A stretch of DNA of 64,000 nucleotides from Streptoalloteichus tenebrarius (GCF_024171885.1 NZ_JAMTCP010000020.1:49770-113769), one strand, 5' to 3'. Positions 16,663 to 25,647 are shown, numbered from the stretch's first letter. Program-made: numbers and translations. The notes: generated from the sequence alone by a model not told the origin.

Positions 16663-17148
16663 TCACACACCGGTGGTGGAGCCGGGCCGGACGATCATCA
16701 GGACGACCACGACCGCCCAGATCAGGTTGAAGACCCCGGTGAGCGCGGCGAGCCGGGCCGCGGCCGAGCGGACCTCGGCGGCGGCGCTCTCGGCGCCGGT
16801 GACGGTGGCGCTCACCACGGTGAGCAGTCGCCGCTGGCCGGGCAGGATCACCAGCGTGAGGATGGCGGCGGCGACCGCGGTCAGGATCATCGAGACGATC
16901 AGCCAGGCGTCGCCGAGCACGCCGAGCTGGGCGGCGGTGGCGGCCCCGAAGGCGGGGACGGCGATCCCGACGATCGTGTACACGCGGCAGATCCGGTGCA
17001 GGAACCGCGGGAGCCCGGCACCCCGTCCGCCCGCCCCGCCGGCGGCCCGTTCCCTGGCGAGGCGGGGGAACATCGAGGCCGCCACGGCGACCGGCCCGAT
17101 CGCGAGGATCGCCGCGAGGACGTGCACCGACAGCATCAGCTTGGTCAC
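16663..17148 (-). CDS. Four-helix integral membrane protein (DUF2269-like)
   Basis: The 161-residue product has four hydrophobic segments (about residues 5-25, 55-75, 82-102 and 135-155). The N-terminal 'SVHVLAAILAIGPVAVAASMF' pattern, with a His in helix 1, is typical of DUF2269-like predicted membrane proteins. GTG 17148 follows AAGGGG. It is divergent from a PadR gene, with an ATAC/GTAT dyad in the short spacer, so the PadR protein may control it. Function is unknown. Confidence 0.7.
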   Translation of the reverse strand: MTKLMLSVHVLAAILAIGPVAVAASMFPRLARERAAGGAGGRGAGLPRFLHRICRVYTIVGIAVPAFGAATAAQLGVLGDAWLIVSMILTAVAAAILTLVILPGQRRLLTVVSATVTGAESAAAEVRSAAARLAALTGVFNLIWAVVVVLMIVRPGSTTGV

Positions 17149-17211
17149 CGTGGACCCCTTCGTGGAAAAACGTCAACCCATACGTTGGCTGCCAATACAT
17201 AGCACGCCTAC

Positions 17212-17223
17212 ATACGGGTGTAT
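17212..17223. promoter_or_regulatory. Candidate PadR operator
   Basis: ATACGGGTGTAT has ATAC/GTAT arms, and further AT-rich elements (ATACGTTGGC, AATACATAG) lie just upstream. It sits 13 bp before the PadR start, in an AT-rich island that is rare in this DNA. Autoregulation is inferred. Confidence 0.45.
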
Positions 17224-17236
17224 AGACTGCCTACCT

Positions 17237-17578
17237 ATGAGGGCTGACGCCGTACGAGGCCACCTGGACGGGATGCTGCTGTCCGTGCTCGAAGCCGGCC
17301 CGCTGCACGGCTACGCGATCATCACGGCGGTCCAGGACCGCAGTGGCGGCGCGCTGGAGCTGCGCACGGGAACGATCTATCCGGCGCTGAACCGGCTGGA
17401 GCGGCTCGGGCTGCTGCGCAGTAGCTGGCAGTCCGTGGGCGAACGACGTCGACGCTGCTACGAGCTGACCGAGGTCGGGCGGCGCAACCTCGACACCGAG
17501 CGCTCGGCGTGGCAGGCGTTCACCCACGCCATCGGCTCCGTGCTGGCCCCCGCCACCCAGCCCCGGCCCGTCTCATGA
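17237..17578 (+). CDS. PadR-family transcriptional regulator
   Basis: The 113-residue product has the PadR winged helix: 'LDGMLLSVLEAGPLHGYAIITAVQ', 'LELRTGTIYPALNRLERLGLLRSSWQ', 'RRRRCYELTEVGRRNL'. This is the short PadR-s2 type, without a long C-terminal dimerisation domain. Its stop overlaps the next start (ATGA), so it is co-translated with the membrane protein downstream. Such pairs usually form a repressor/membrane-protein unit. Confidence 0.88.
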   Translation: MRADAVRGHLDGMLLSVLEAGPLHGYAIITAVQDRSGGALELRTGTIYPALNRLERLGLLRSSWQSVGERRRRCYELTEVGRRNLDTERSAWQAFTHAIGSVLAPATQPRPVS

Positions 17579-18276
17579 CCGCCGTCGGAACCCGGGTCGA
17601 CTCCGCCGACCAGGCGGGCGACCCGATCGAGGACTACGTCCGCGTCCTGTCCACCGCCCTGCGCGGGCCGGCGCAGGTCAAGGCCCGGATGATCCAGGAG
17701 ATCCACGACGGCCTCACCGACGCCGCGGCCGCCCACAGCCCCCACGGGGCGCCCGACCACCACGCGGCCAGCCAGGCGGTGCGCGAGTTCGGGACCGCCG
17801 ACGACCTGGTCCCGGAGCTCCAGCGGGAGCTGACGCTCGCCCAGACCCGCCACACCGCCAGGACCGTCGCGGTCTCGGTCGCCGCCCTGGTCACCTGCTG
17901 GCTGCTGATGCGGGTCGCCGACCAGAACACCGACTGGCCACTGCGGACACTGGTCGGGCACCTCGCCGGCGTGATGGCCGCCGCCGCGCTGCTCGCCGCG
18001 TCGACCCTGGCCGTGACCGGCCCGCTCGCCCGCCGGCTCCCGGTCCCCGGCCGGCTGCCACGGGTGATCGCGTGGGCGGGGACCGCGTGCTCGGTGGCCA
18101 TGGCGGCCGTCGCGCTCACGCTCGCCGTCACCGCCGCCCTCGCGACCAACTGGCCGCTGGCGGTCCTGGGGGCGGCGATCACCGCGGTGTCGCACGTGAT
18201 CGTGGGCGCCTCGGCGCGCGCGTGCCGGGAGTGCGCGCGTCTTGACGACCGCCCCGCGCTCGCCAGCTCCCGATGA
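17575..18276 (+). CDS. Membrane protein with permease-prefix-like N-terminal domain
   Basis: The 233-residue product has an N-terminal soluble helical region, 'DYVRVLSTALRGPAQVKARMIQEIHDGLTDAA...ASQAVREFGTADDLVPELQREL' (broken here). This is the HAAS/permease-prefix type often encoded beside PadR genes. Four membrane helices follow (about residues 98-118, 128-150, 162-185 and 190-212). The ATGA overlap with padR indicates a regulatory pair. The transport partner, if any, is not in the window. Confidence 0.75.
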   Translation: MTAVGTRVDSADQAGDPIEDYVRVLSTALRGPAQVKARMIQEIHDGLTDAAAAHSPHGAPDHHAASQAVREFGTADDLVPELQRELTLAQTRHTARTVAVSVAALVTCWLLMRVADQNTDWPLRTLVGHLAGVMAAAALLAASTLAVTGPLARRLPVPGRLPRVIAWAGTACSVAMAAVALTLAVTAALATNWPLAVLGAAITAVSHVIVGASARACRECARLDDRPALASSR

Positions 18277-18505
18277 GTGAAGTGGGTGGCGCAGGGGAGT
18301 GGCTCGCCCGGACCGAGATCTCGGGGCCGCCACGACCGCCGCGCCGCCCACCACACCGCGTGCGGTGACGTCAGTCCCTCGCTCGCCTCGTCCGGGCGTG
18401 GCTTCCTCGCCCGAGCGCGGTCGGTCGGGCGGGCGGGACGGACGCGTATCCATTTCGGACGATCAACGATCCCGTTCGGGGCGGTCGGTCGCTTGACTGA
18501 ATGAC

Positions 18506-19333
18506 ATGACTACCGCACCGATCCTGGTCACCGGCGGCACGGGCAAGACCGGCCGCCGCGTGGCAGCCCGACTCCGTCACCTCGGGGTGGCGACGCGGGT
18601 GGCGTCCCGCTCCTCCGGCGACGTGCGCTTCGACTGGGCCGACGAGGCCACCTGGGGGCCGGCCCTGTCCGGCGTCGGCGCCGTCTACCTGGTCGACTCG
18701 CAGACCGCCACCGCCGCCGAGGAGATGAGGGCGTTCGTCGCGCGGGCACAGGCCAGCGGCGTGCGCCGCCTGGTCCTGCTGTCCGCGCGGGTCTGGGGCG
18801 AGCTGGGCGACGAGGCCTGGCTCGCCACCGAGAACGCGGTCCGCGAGTCCACTGTGGAATGGACAGTGCTGCGGCCGACCTGGTTCGCGCAGAACTTCGG
18901 CGAGGAGGCGCTGCTGGTCGACGCCCTGAACCAGGGAGAGCTGCGCCTGCCCACCGGCGAGGGCAGGGAGCCGTTCATCGACGCCGAGGACATCGCCGAG
19001 GTGGCCGTGGCCGCCCTCACCGGCGACGGGCACGCGGGCATGACCTACGAGTTGTCCGGCCCACGCGCGATGACCTGGGGCGAGGCCGTCGCCGAGATCG
19101 CCGGGGCGACCGGGAGGGACCTCCGCTTCACGGCCGTGAGCGACGAGCAGTACCACGAGGAGATCACCGGCCGCGGCTGGCCCGCCGAGGCGGCGGCGGT
19201 CACCGGGCTGATGTTCGCGCACATCCGCGAGGGGCACTCCGAGGCGCTGTCCGACGGGGTCCAGCGGGTGCTCGGCCGGGAGCCGGTCGACTTCACCGCC
19301 TACGCCCGTCGACTCGCGTCGGCCGACTCCTGA
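18506..19333 (+). CDS. NmrA-like NAD(P)-binding oxidoreductase
   Basis: The 275-residue product has an N-terminal Rossmann motif 'ILVTGGTGKTGRRVAARL' (GGTGxTG, residues 9-15). 'RRLVLLSARVWGEL', 'WTVLRPTWFAQNF' and 'PFIDAEDIAEVAVAAL' follow, as in NmrA/HSCARG and atypical SDR proteins. It lacks the YxxxK pair of classical SDRs. It is probably a NAD(P)H-dependent reductase or redox sensor. It is monocistronic, with a hairpin at 19406 downstream. Confidence 0.85.
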   Translation: MTTAPILVTGGTGKTGRRVAARLRHLGVATRVASRSSGDVRFDWADEATWGPALSGVGAVYLVDSQTATAAEEMRAFVARAQASGVRRLVLLSARVWGELGDEAWLATENAVRESTVEWTVLRPTWFAQNFGEEALLVDALNQGELRLPTGEGREPFIDAEDIAEVAVAALTGDGHAGMTYELSGPRAMTWGEAVAEIAGATGRDLRFTAVSDEQYHEEITGRGWPAEAAAVTGLMFAHIREGHSEALSDGVQRVLGREPVDFTAYARRLASADS

Positions 19334-19405
19334 GCGGCCCGTCCGCCGGGTCCCGTGCGTGACCGCGACCACGGGTTCGGGTTCCGTACCCTCGACGTCG
19401 ACCGA

Positions 19406-19430
19406 GGCTCGGCCCTCGACGGGCCGAGCC
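19406..19430 (+). terminator. Hairpin terminator after the NmrA-like gene
   Basis: GGCTCGGCCC-TCGAC-GGGCCGAGCC is a perfect 10-bp stem with a 5-base loop. It ends 25 bp before the next start. Confidence 0.7.
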
Positions 19431-19455
19431 GGAGCCACCGTCGACAGAGGACAGA

Positions 19456-20490
19456 GTGAAGATCGAGGTATCGACGGAACCGCACCTCGCGGACGCGCTG
19501 GAGGAGGAACTCTGGGCGGCGGCGTTCCCTGAGGGGACTGAGGACGCCCTCCACGAGGACGACCTCGTGGAGGGCACCGCGGGCATCGCGGGCATCGCGG
19601 GCGCCGTGGGCGCCGCCTGTGACCTCGCCTCCCGGCCGCGGGTCCTCGCCACGGCGGTCGCCCGCCGGGACGGCGTGCTGCTGGGGTGGGCCGAACTGCA
19701 CGCCCCTCGCGGACGGCAACCCCGGCCCACGCTGACGTGGCGCCTGGCCGCCCGGGAGATCAACGAAATCAGAGGATGCCTGGCCGGAGAGGACGTCGAG
19801 AGGGACTCCACAGAGGACTCCGCGGAGGGCACTGAGGAGTTCGCCCTCGTCCGGGCACTGGTCGACCGGCTCGTGGCCCACGCGCGGGAGAGCGGGTGCG
19901 ACGGGGTGGCCTGGGACGCCTCCGAGGTCCACGCTGACCGGCTCGCTGAGACACACGGGGCCGTGCCCGGTGTCGAGCACAGCAGGTACTGGGGCGCAAC
20001 TCCGCTCGACGACTGGACACCGCCCCACGACCTGCCCGTGGTGCGGGCGCGGCACATGCCGGACCCCGCGCCGTACGCGGACTACGCCGCGCTGTACCGG
20101 GCGGGCTCCGTCCACGGCCGTCCACAGTGGACGGAGGAGGACGTTCGGCGGCAACTCGACCTCGACCTTGACCTGCCGCCCGAACTCGACGCCGAGTCCG
20201 TGGTGCTCGACGTGCTCGACGAGTCCGGCCGTCCGCTCATCCAGTTCCCCGCGATCGTCGCGGACGGCTACGCCTCCGTCGGCTACGTCGCGCACCACCG
20301 TCCGCACCCCGACGTCCTGGCCGCTGGGATCGTCAGTTTGATCTCTACCCTGCGCGCACGGGAGACGCCGGTGTCCACACTGGCGATCCGCGAGGAGGAC
20401 GACCCGGTCCTGGCTTCGGCGGCCGAGCGGGCGGGCCTGCGGGTCGTCCACCGCGACATCGACCACCACCTCGACCTCGCCCGCGAGTGA
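19456..20490 (+). CDS. Probable GNAT-like protein
   Basis: The 344-residue product shows two weak GNAT-like halves. 'ALVDRLVAHARESGCDGVAWDASEVHADRLAETHGAVPG' resembles the end of one acetyltransferase fold. 'IVADGYASVGYVAHHRPHPDVLAAGIVSLISTLRARETPVSTLAIREEDDPVLASAAERAGLRVVHRD' (broken here) resembles another. The classic R-x-x-G-x-G/A motif is not clear, so activity is doubtful. GTG 19456 follows an AGAGGA ribosome site. An acidic loop (residues 110-127) separates the halves. Confidence 0.6.
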   Translation: MKIEVSTEPHLADALEEELWAAAFPEGTEDALHEDDLVEGTAGIAGIAGAVGAACDLASRPRVLATAVARRDGVLLGWAELHAPRGRQPRPTLTWRLAAREINEIRGCLAGEDVERDSTEDSAEGTEEFALVRALVDRLVAHARESGCDGVAWDASEVHADRLAETHGAVPGVEHSRYWGATPLDDWTPPHDLPVVRARHMPDPAPYADYAALYRAGSVHGRPQWTEEDVRRQLDLDLDLPPELDAESVVLDVLDESGRPLIQFPAIVADGYASVGYVAHHRPHPDVLAAGIVSLISTLRARETPVSTLAIREEDDPVLASAAERAGLRVVHRDIDHHLDLARE

Positions 20491-21187
20491 CTTCGGCCAC
20501 GCCGGAGGGCGACCGGAGGCCGGTGGGTCAGAGCGCGCGGGGAAGATCGCGCTGAAGGCCGCCCAGGAACAGGGCGCGATGCGGGAGGCGGAGCGGGTCG
20601 TGGCGAACACCCTCGCCGTCGTGCACGTTGCACGCCGCCGTGGGGGTGTGAGGCTGCGGGAGCTGGACGACGTCGCTGCGGCGGTGACCAGGGACGACGT
20701 TGCGAGCCGTCGTCCCTGGACTACCACCCCGGCTGGGCGCCCACGCCCAATCCCGAGGTCATCTGCGCGTCCGTGAACGACGCGGTGGTGCGTGGTCTGC
20801 CGGACGGGTACCGGCTGCGCGACCAGATGTGACGCTGGGCGACACCAGCCACGCGATCGGCGGCGTCGGACCCGCCCTGGCTCCGGGTTGACCGAGGGTC
20901 ACGGTGGGCACGGGGTCGGCGGCGCGATGCACGAGGCCCTCTTCGCACCGAACGAGGGCCGACCCGGCCGGGGACTGCGGCTGCGCCCCGGGCTGGCGCT
21001 GGCGCTGGCACCCAGGTTCGTCCGGGGTGGGAAGGGCGAGTGCTGCCGCGACGAGGATGGCTGGACGCTGCGTACGGTCGACGGCTCCTGGGCCGCGCAC
21101 GTGGAGCGCACGATGACGATCGCGGAGGAGGAGCGGATCGTCCTCACCGCCCCCTGACGCTCGGGTGCGGCGCCCACCGCGCCGTGA
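20491..21187. other. Degenerate intergenic region with ORF fragments
   Basis: No intact gene is supported in about 700 bases. Fragments with coding character occur in different frames. One around 20530-20710 contains 'ALKAAQEQGAMREAERVVAN'; one ends at 20832 with 'NPEVICASVNDAVVRGLPDGY'; a 76-residue frame spans 20927-21157. They look like remains of one or more decayed genes whose family I cannot name. Confidence 0.45.
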
Positions 21188-21454
21188 TCAGGCCGAGGCT
21201 GACAGGTTCGCCTCGTCGTGGCAGGTCGCGAACAGCTCGTCCAGCGAGATGCCCAGGGTCGAGGCGATCGTCGCGATGGTGAAGAAGGACGGCGTGGGCG
21301 CCCGCCCGGTCTCGATCTTGCGGAGGGTCTCGGGCGAGATCCCCGCCGCGGCGGCGACCTCCACCATGCTCCGCTCGCCGCGGGCCTGTCGCAACAGGGC
21401 GCCCAGGCGTTCGCCGCGGAGTCGTTCCAGCGCGGTCAGGGGGACACGGACCAT
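21188..21454 (-). CDS. XRE-family DNA-binding protein
   Basis: The 88-residue product is essentially one lambda-repressor-type HTH: 'ERLGALLRQARGERSMVEVAAAAGISPETLRKIETGRAPTPSFFTIATIASTLGISLDEL'. There is no partner domain, so it is a minimal regulator. The start is ATG 21454, giving 'MVRVPLTALERLRG'. It lies alone, downstream of the nucleotidyltransferase gene and in the same direction. Its target is unknown. Confidence 0.8.
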   Translation of the reverse strand: MVRVPLTALERLRGERLGALLRQARGERSMVEVAAAAGISPETLRKIETGRAPTPSFFTIATIASTLGISLDELFATCHDEANLSASA

Positions 21455-21692
21455 GCGGCCATCGTAGTACCGGCCTCCGGCTCCGTCGCCGGTCGAACGG
21501 CCGGCACAGGGCGTGCTGGCCAGCGTCTGACGTGCCGTCTGACCTGGCGACCGCCCCACCTCTGTCCACTGTGGATTGTCTTGCGGGGTGGGTGCCCGTA
21601 CGCCACCGCCTCACCGATGGCGTACGGGCACAGGCTTCCACACCGGGTGGTTTCGTCCCGGTGACGAATCCCAGGGCGAGCCCGCCGGGCGC

Positions 21693-22520
21693 TCAGCCCG
21701 CGCGCAGGAGATCCGCGATCTCCTCGTGCAGGTCGAGCGGGAGCTGGATGCCCCACCGCCCGCTCGCCTCGGCCATCAGGTCCCGGCTCCACCGCCAACT
21801 CCGCTGGGCCGCCGCACGCACCTCGTCCTCGCGTGCGGACGCGGTCGTCTCCACGTAACGCTCCTGGTCCGCCGGCGCGATGTCCCGCTCCCACGCCCGG
21901 CTGGGCGTGAGCCAGTGCGCGGTCGAGCCGCGCAGGAGCCGGCAGAGCTGGAGCTGGAGCGGCGCGATGATCGTGTGGAGCAGGGCGTGCCCCCTGGCGA
22001 TCTCACCCCTGGCCAGCACGTGCGCGAGCATGAGGGTCCAGTTGGCGAGTTCGTCGGCCAGCTTCTGGGCGGTGGTGACCGGCTCCGGCGGGCGGAACTC
22101 GGCGAGCTGGTGGGCGGCCCTGGTCAGCCGACCGCTCCGGTCGAGCAGGACGGCCGCGTCCGGGTCGGGCAGGTGCACCATGCCGACCCAGGAGGCGACC
22201 GCGTCGATGCCCGCTCCGGCCGCCTCCACGTGGAACTCGCCGCGCATCAGGTCGTCGAAGACCACGGCGAGGATGCCGTACATGTTGGTGTAGGCCAGCT
22301 TCAGCGGAGCCAGCCGCCCGACGAACTCGCGACCGTCGAAGTCGTCGACGTGCTCGTCCCGGACGTAGAGGTACGCCTCGATGTCGGAGTGGGCGTCGGC
22401 CTCGCCGAGAGTCCACGAGCCGTAGAGCAGCACGCCCTCCAGCCTGGGATCGGCCTCGGCGAGGACCCGCAACGACTCGACGCGGCGGTCGAGGGCATGG
22501 GCGGAGGTCAGTCGGTACAT
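21693..22520 (-). CDS. Lincosamide nucleotidyltransferase-like protein (LinB/Lnu(F) type)
   Basis: The 275-residue product has the nucleotidyltransferase core 'LLYGSWTLGEADAHSDIEAYLYV' (residues 31-53, GS then D-S-D-I-E). A second conserved block is 'YTNMYGILAVVFDDLMRGEFH'. Both blocks and the length match LinB/Lnu(F) enzymes, which adenylylate lincosamides and so block ribosome binding. A role in drug resistance is inferred from family resemblance; related enzymes may use other substrates. The upstream six-codon ORF and hairpin suggest attenuation control. GAGGA precedes the ATG. Confidence 0.75.
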   Translation of the reverse strand: MYRLTSAHALDRRVESLRVLAEADPRLEGVLLYGSWTLGEADAHSDIEAYLYVRDEHVDDFDGREFVGRLAPLKLAYTNMYGILAVVFDDLMRGEFHVEAAGAGIDAVASWVGMVHLPDPDAAVLLDRSGRLTRAAHQLAEFRPPEPVTTAQKLADELANWTLMLAHVLARGEIARGHALLHTIIAPLQLQLCRLLRGSTAHWLTPSRAWERDIAPADQERYVETTASAREDEVRAAAQRSWRWSRDLMAEASGRWGIQLPLDLHEEIADLLRAG

Positions 22521-22559
22521 GTGCGCATTCCTCAGAACAGAGCGGACAGGGGAGAAGAA

Positions 22560-22580
22560 CCCGACGCGGAGGACGTCGGG
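22560..22580 (-). terminator. Attenuator hairpin in the leader of the nucleotidyltransferase gene
   Basis: Reading leftwards, CCCGACG-TCCTCCG-CGTCGGG is followed at once by TTCTTCT, a U-rich run that is rare in this DNA. It lies 27 bp after the stop of a six-codon ORF and 40 bp before the gene start. A second pair, GCGGACAG just after the leader stop and CTGTCCGC beyond the terminator, encloses it. Confidence 0.65.
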
Positions 22581-22607
22581 GTCTGGTCGGTCAGGCTGTC
22601 CGCCCGC

Positions 22608-22628
22608 TCAGGAAACGCCGCAGCACAT
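22608..22628 (-). CDS. Six-residue leader peptide MCCGVS
   Basis: ATG-TGC-TGC-GGC-GTT-TCC-TGA lies between a promoter-like TAGGAT and the attenuator hairpin. TAGGAT ends 7 bases before the ATG, so transcription could start at or beside the ATG and the ORF could be leaderless. Short leader ORFs that sense stalled ribosomes are known upstream of ribosome-drug resistance genes. The assignment here rests on position only. Confidence 0.55.
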   Translation of the reverse strand: MCCGVS

Positions 22629-22703
22629 GATCACCATCCTACGGGAGGCACCAGGGCCGACCTCGCCCGACTGGTCCTGCCAGGCCGGTCCCACCAGGCC
22701 CCG

Positions 22704-22937
22704 TCAGCCTCCGCGCCTCGCCCGGCGCAGCACCTCCGGGCGGAGCAGGCGTGACGCGCCGAGCACCTCGATGCCCAGCAGACGCCCGTCGGCGTCGAGG
22801 TCGAGCACGACCCCGCCGGGCAGTCGGTCGTCCTCCACCACGATCTGGGTGACGGCCTCACCGGGATGGATCTGGTCGACCAACCTCACGTAGCTCGCGT
22901 CGGCCTCCGGGTCATGGCTCATCCGCATGGCCGCCAC
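22704..22937 (-). CDS. DUF2283 family protein
   Basis: The product has about 77 residues: 'MSHDPEADASYVRLVDQIHPGE', 'VVEDDRLPGGVVLDLDADGRLLGIEVLGASRLL'. This is the complete DUF2283 pattern (D-x-x-A-D-x-x-Y, then DLDxxGxLxGIEVLxAS). The start is ambiguous between GTG 22937 and ATG 22928; both give a full domain. Function is unknown; many relatives sit near toxin-antitoxin-like pairs, but no partner is seen here. Confidence 0.75.
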   Translation of the reverse strand: MAAMRMSHDPEADASYVRLVDQIHPGEAVTQIVVEDDRLPGGVVLDLDADGRLLGIEVLGASRLLRPEVLRRARRGG

Positions 22938-23015
22938 GATCCCAGGTCGACCGCCGGCCGCACAGGGGTCACAAGGCCACCGCGTGTGTCGCGCTCCTCC
23001 GTCCGCTCCTCCCGT

Positions 23016-24506
23016 TCAGCGCGGGAGCCAGACCGGGCTGCCCGAGCCGCGCGGGACGAGCACGGTTCGGAACCGACCCGGGGTCCCGCTCATCACGACC
23101 TGGTCGGTGACGCCCTGGTAGACGCCGCACGCGGTCTGGGCGGTGAAGACGTCCGGGTCCAGGTAGGCATGCTCCTCGCCCCGACCCGCGACCGCGTGGG
23201 CGTAGTCCCTGTCGAAGACGCCGAGACTGAGAATCCAGGCCGCGACCCTGGTCAGCGAGACGTGGACGCGGTAGCTGCCGCCCTCGGTCGCGCGCAGCAT
23301 CAGCGCCCGGACGATGCCGGTGGTGGCCAGCCAGGACAGCACGTAGTCGTTGACCACCTTGATCGGCGGCAACTGGGGAGTGGTGCCGTCGCCTTCCAGG
23401 AACATCGTGCCGGTCACGCAGCCCGCGGACTGGTCGAAGCCCACCCGCCGCGCCCACGGGCCGGTCTCGCCGTGCAGCGAGACGTTGGCGTGGATGAGGC
23501 CGGGGCGGATCTCCGCCGCCTCGTGGGCGCTCAGCCCGATCCGCTCCAGGAACCCGCCGCGCCGGTTGGCGAAGAAGACGTCCGCGTCGCGCAGCAGGGA
23601 CCGGACGAGCGCCGCGCCCTCCGTCGAGTAGGGGTCCACGGTGGCCGAGCGGACGCCCACGTTGGCCGAGTAGTAGGTGACGTCGTTCTCCCACTCGGTG
23701 GGCCGCCACAGGTTGAGGACGTCGGCGCCGTGTTGGGCGAGGTCCCTGCCGATGCCCGCGCCCGCGATGACGTGGCCCATGCCGAGGGCGCGGACGCCGT
23801 CCAGCGGCTGGGTCGCGCCGGCGGGCAGCGGCTCGGGGTCGCTGTCGCCGATCTTCTCGATCTCGATCAGCGGCAGGTGCGCGAGGACGTCGCGGTACTG
23901 GGGCTCGGCCAGGAACTCGCGCGTGGTGCGCAGCATCGGCATCACCACGCCCGCCTCCTCGCCGGCCCGCTCCAGCTCGGCCGCATCCCACCGGGCGATC
24001 GCCCTGGCCACGGCGTCCGCGTCGTCCCAGCACCGCAGCAGCCGCATGGTGGCACGCTTCAGGCCGGGGTAGATGTTGAGCGGCATCACCCAGCGGTCGT
24101 CGCGGGTCCGGTAGAAGGCCAGCGAGAACGGGCTGTTGGGGTCGTGGGGGGTTCCGGGGCTGAAGCCGTTGAGCTTCTCCCACCTGCGGTCGTAGAACGG
24201 GCACAACCGGTGCGGCGCCTTGCGCAGGTCCATCGTGATGTCCTGGCCGGCTCCGCCGCGCTGCCGCCACAGGGCGGCCAGCGCGACGGACTTGGCCGTC
24301 AGCCCGATCGCGGGGACGGCGCCCAGCCGCAGCGTGGACGGGACGACGGGGTCGGCGCCTCGGAAGGTGACGGCGCCGCCCGCGTCGGAGGCGGACAGGC
24401 CGACCCCGCCGAGCACCTCGTCCAGTGCGGCGTGGACGTCGAAGCCCTCGTCGGTGGTGAGCGGGTGCTCGACCGCGTCAATGATCTTCTGGGTCAGGTC
24501 GGACAT
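23016..24506 (-). CDS. CoA-transferase, CaiB/BaiF (class III) family
   Basis: The 496-residue product belongs to class III CoA-transferases. 'TLRLGAVPAIGLTAKSVALAALWRQRGGAGQDITMDLRKAP' (broken here) and 'ALGMGHVIAGAGIGRDLAQHGADVLNLWRP' correspond to the dinucleotide-like fold and the 'D.GADV+' segment. Residues near 310-340 ('VFFANRRGGFLERIGLSAHEAAEIRPGLIHANVSLHG') match the 'NFRPG..E+LGL' block. It is longer than the usual 380-410 residues and carries an N-terminal extension. It is last in a leftward operon (MarR, decarboxylase, dehydrogenase, CoA-transferase), so it probably activates the substrate acid. Confidence 0.85.
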   Translation of the reverse strand: MSDLTQKIIDAVEHPLTTDEGFDVHAALDEVLGGVGLSASDAGGAVTFRGADPVVPSTLRLGAVPAIGLTAKSVALAALWRQRGGAGQDITMDLRKAPHRLCPFYDRRWEKLNGFSPGTPHDPNSPFSLAFYRTRDDRWVMPLNIYPGLKRATMRLLRCWDDADAVARAIARWDAAELERAGEEAGVVMPMLRTTREFLAEPQYRDVLAHLPLIEIEKIGDSDPEPLPAGATQPLDGVRALGMGHVIAGAGIGRDLAQHGADVLNLWRPTEWENDVTYYSANVGVRSATVDPYSTEGAALVRSLLRDADVFFANRRGGFLERIGLSAHEAAEIRPGLIHANVSLHGETGPWARRVGFDQSAGCVTGTMFLEGDGTTPQLPPIKVVNDYVLSWLATTGIVRALMLRATEGGSYRVHVSLTRVAAWILSLGVFDRDYAHAVAGRGEEHAYLDPDVFTAQTACGVYQGVTDQVVMSGTPGRFRTVLVPRGSGSPVWLPR

Positions 24507-24610
24507 GGTGCGGGTGCCTTACTGGGAGGGGTGCCGTCGCCGCCCGGCGTGAGGCGGCGACGGCGGTGGCGGTGGCGGCGGGCCGGGACGTGGCAGGCCG
24601 GCCGTGGGGA

Positions 24611-25591
24611 TCAGGCGTCGGCCCGGGCCTCGTTCGCGCGGGCCTCGGCCAGCGCCCGCATCAGGGCGATCTGCGCGCGGTCGCGCTCGGCGGCCAGCTC
24701 GGCCACGCCGCGCGCGCCGAACGCCTCCCGCGCCTGCTCGGTGAGCCGGGCCAGGGTGGGCTCGTCGAACGACGGGGTGCCGAGACCGCGCCAGCCGTGC
24801 TCCATGCGACTGCCGAGGTGGCTGAGGAAGTGGGGGAGGCCGCCGGGGCCGCCGCCGAGGTGGAACGTCCGGAACGGGCCGGCCACCGCCCAGCGCAGCC
24901 CGATGGAGGAGGTGACGATCTCGTCGAGTTCGGCCTCGGTGACCACGCCCTCCGCCACCAGGTGCACGCACTCGCGGAACAGCGCGGACTGGAGGCGGTT
25001 GGCCACGAACCCCGGGATCTCCTTGCGCAGCACCTGCGGCTTCTTGCCCAGCGCGGTGTAGAAGGCGCGGGCTCGCTCCACCGTCTCCTCGGCGGTGCGC
25101 TCGCCGGGGACGATCTCCACCAGCGGAACCAGGTGCGGCGGGTTGAAGGGGTGGCCGACGACGAGCCGTTCCGGCCGCCGCAGCGCGGTGGCGATCTCCG
25201 AGGCCGGGATGCCGGAGGTGGAGGTGGCGAACAGGGCGTGGTCGGGCGCGGCCCGCTCGATGGTCGCCCACAGTTCCCGCTTGACCTCCACGCGTTCCGG
25301 CCCGTTCTCCTGGACCACGTCCGCGTCGGCCACGGCGGTGGCGAGGTCGGCCTCGAACCGGAGGTGGTCGGTCAGGCCCTCGGTGGGCAGGCCCAGGGCG
25401 TCGAGGGCGGGGCGCAGCTCGTCGAGCCCGGCGCGGACCGCGTCCTCGACGTCGGGCCGGGGGTCGGTGACGGTCACGGTCAGGCCCCTGGCCAGGAAGA
25501 GCCCGGTCCAGGAGATGCCGATGACGCCGGCCCCGACCACGGTCGCCCGACGGAAGTCGCTCAGGGCGTCGTGGACCTCTGTCCGTTCCAT
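24611..25591 (-). CDS. 3-hydroxyacyl-CoA dehydrogenase family protein
   Basis: The 326-residue product has the NAD-binding motif 'TVVGAGVIGISWTGLFLARG' (residues 17-36) and 'NGPERVEVKRELWATIERAAP'. The catalytic region is 'LVVGHPFNPPHLVPLVEIVPG' (His about 148), and the C-terminal helical domain starts at 'IPGFVANRLQSALFRECVHLV'. It resembles single-domain 3-hydroxybutyryl-CoA and L-carnitine dehydrogenases. ATG 25591 is a good start. In the operon it would supply a beta-keto product to the acetoacetate decarboxylase encoded just upstream. Confidence 0.87.
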   Translation of the reverse strand: MERTEVHDALSDFRRATVVGAGVIGISWTGLFLARGLTVTVTDPRPDVEDAVRAGLDELRPALDALGLPTEGLTDHLRFEADLATAVADADVVQENGPERVEVKRELWATIERAAPDHALFATSTSGIPASEIATALRRPERLVVGHPFNPPHLVPLVEIVPGERTAEETVERARAFYTALGKKPQVLRKEIPGFVANRLQSALFRECVHLVAEGVVTEAELDEIVTSSIGLRWAVAGPFRTFHLGGGPGGLPHFLSHLGSRMEHGWRGLGTPSFDEPTLARLTEQAREAFGARGVAELAAERDRAQIALMRALAEARANEARADA

Positions 25592-25647
25592 GGTGGTGCT
25601 TCCTTACTTCTCAGGAGAGATGTTGCGGCCCGCGTGGGGGCGGGCGG

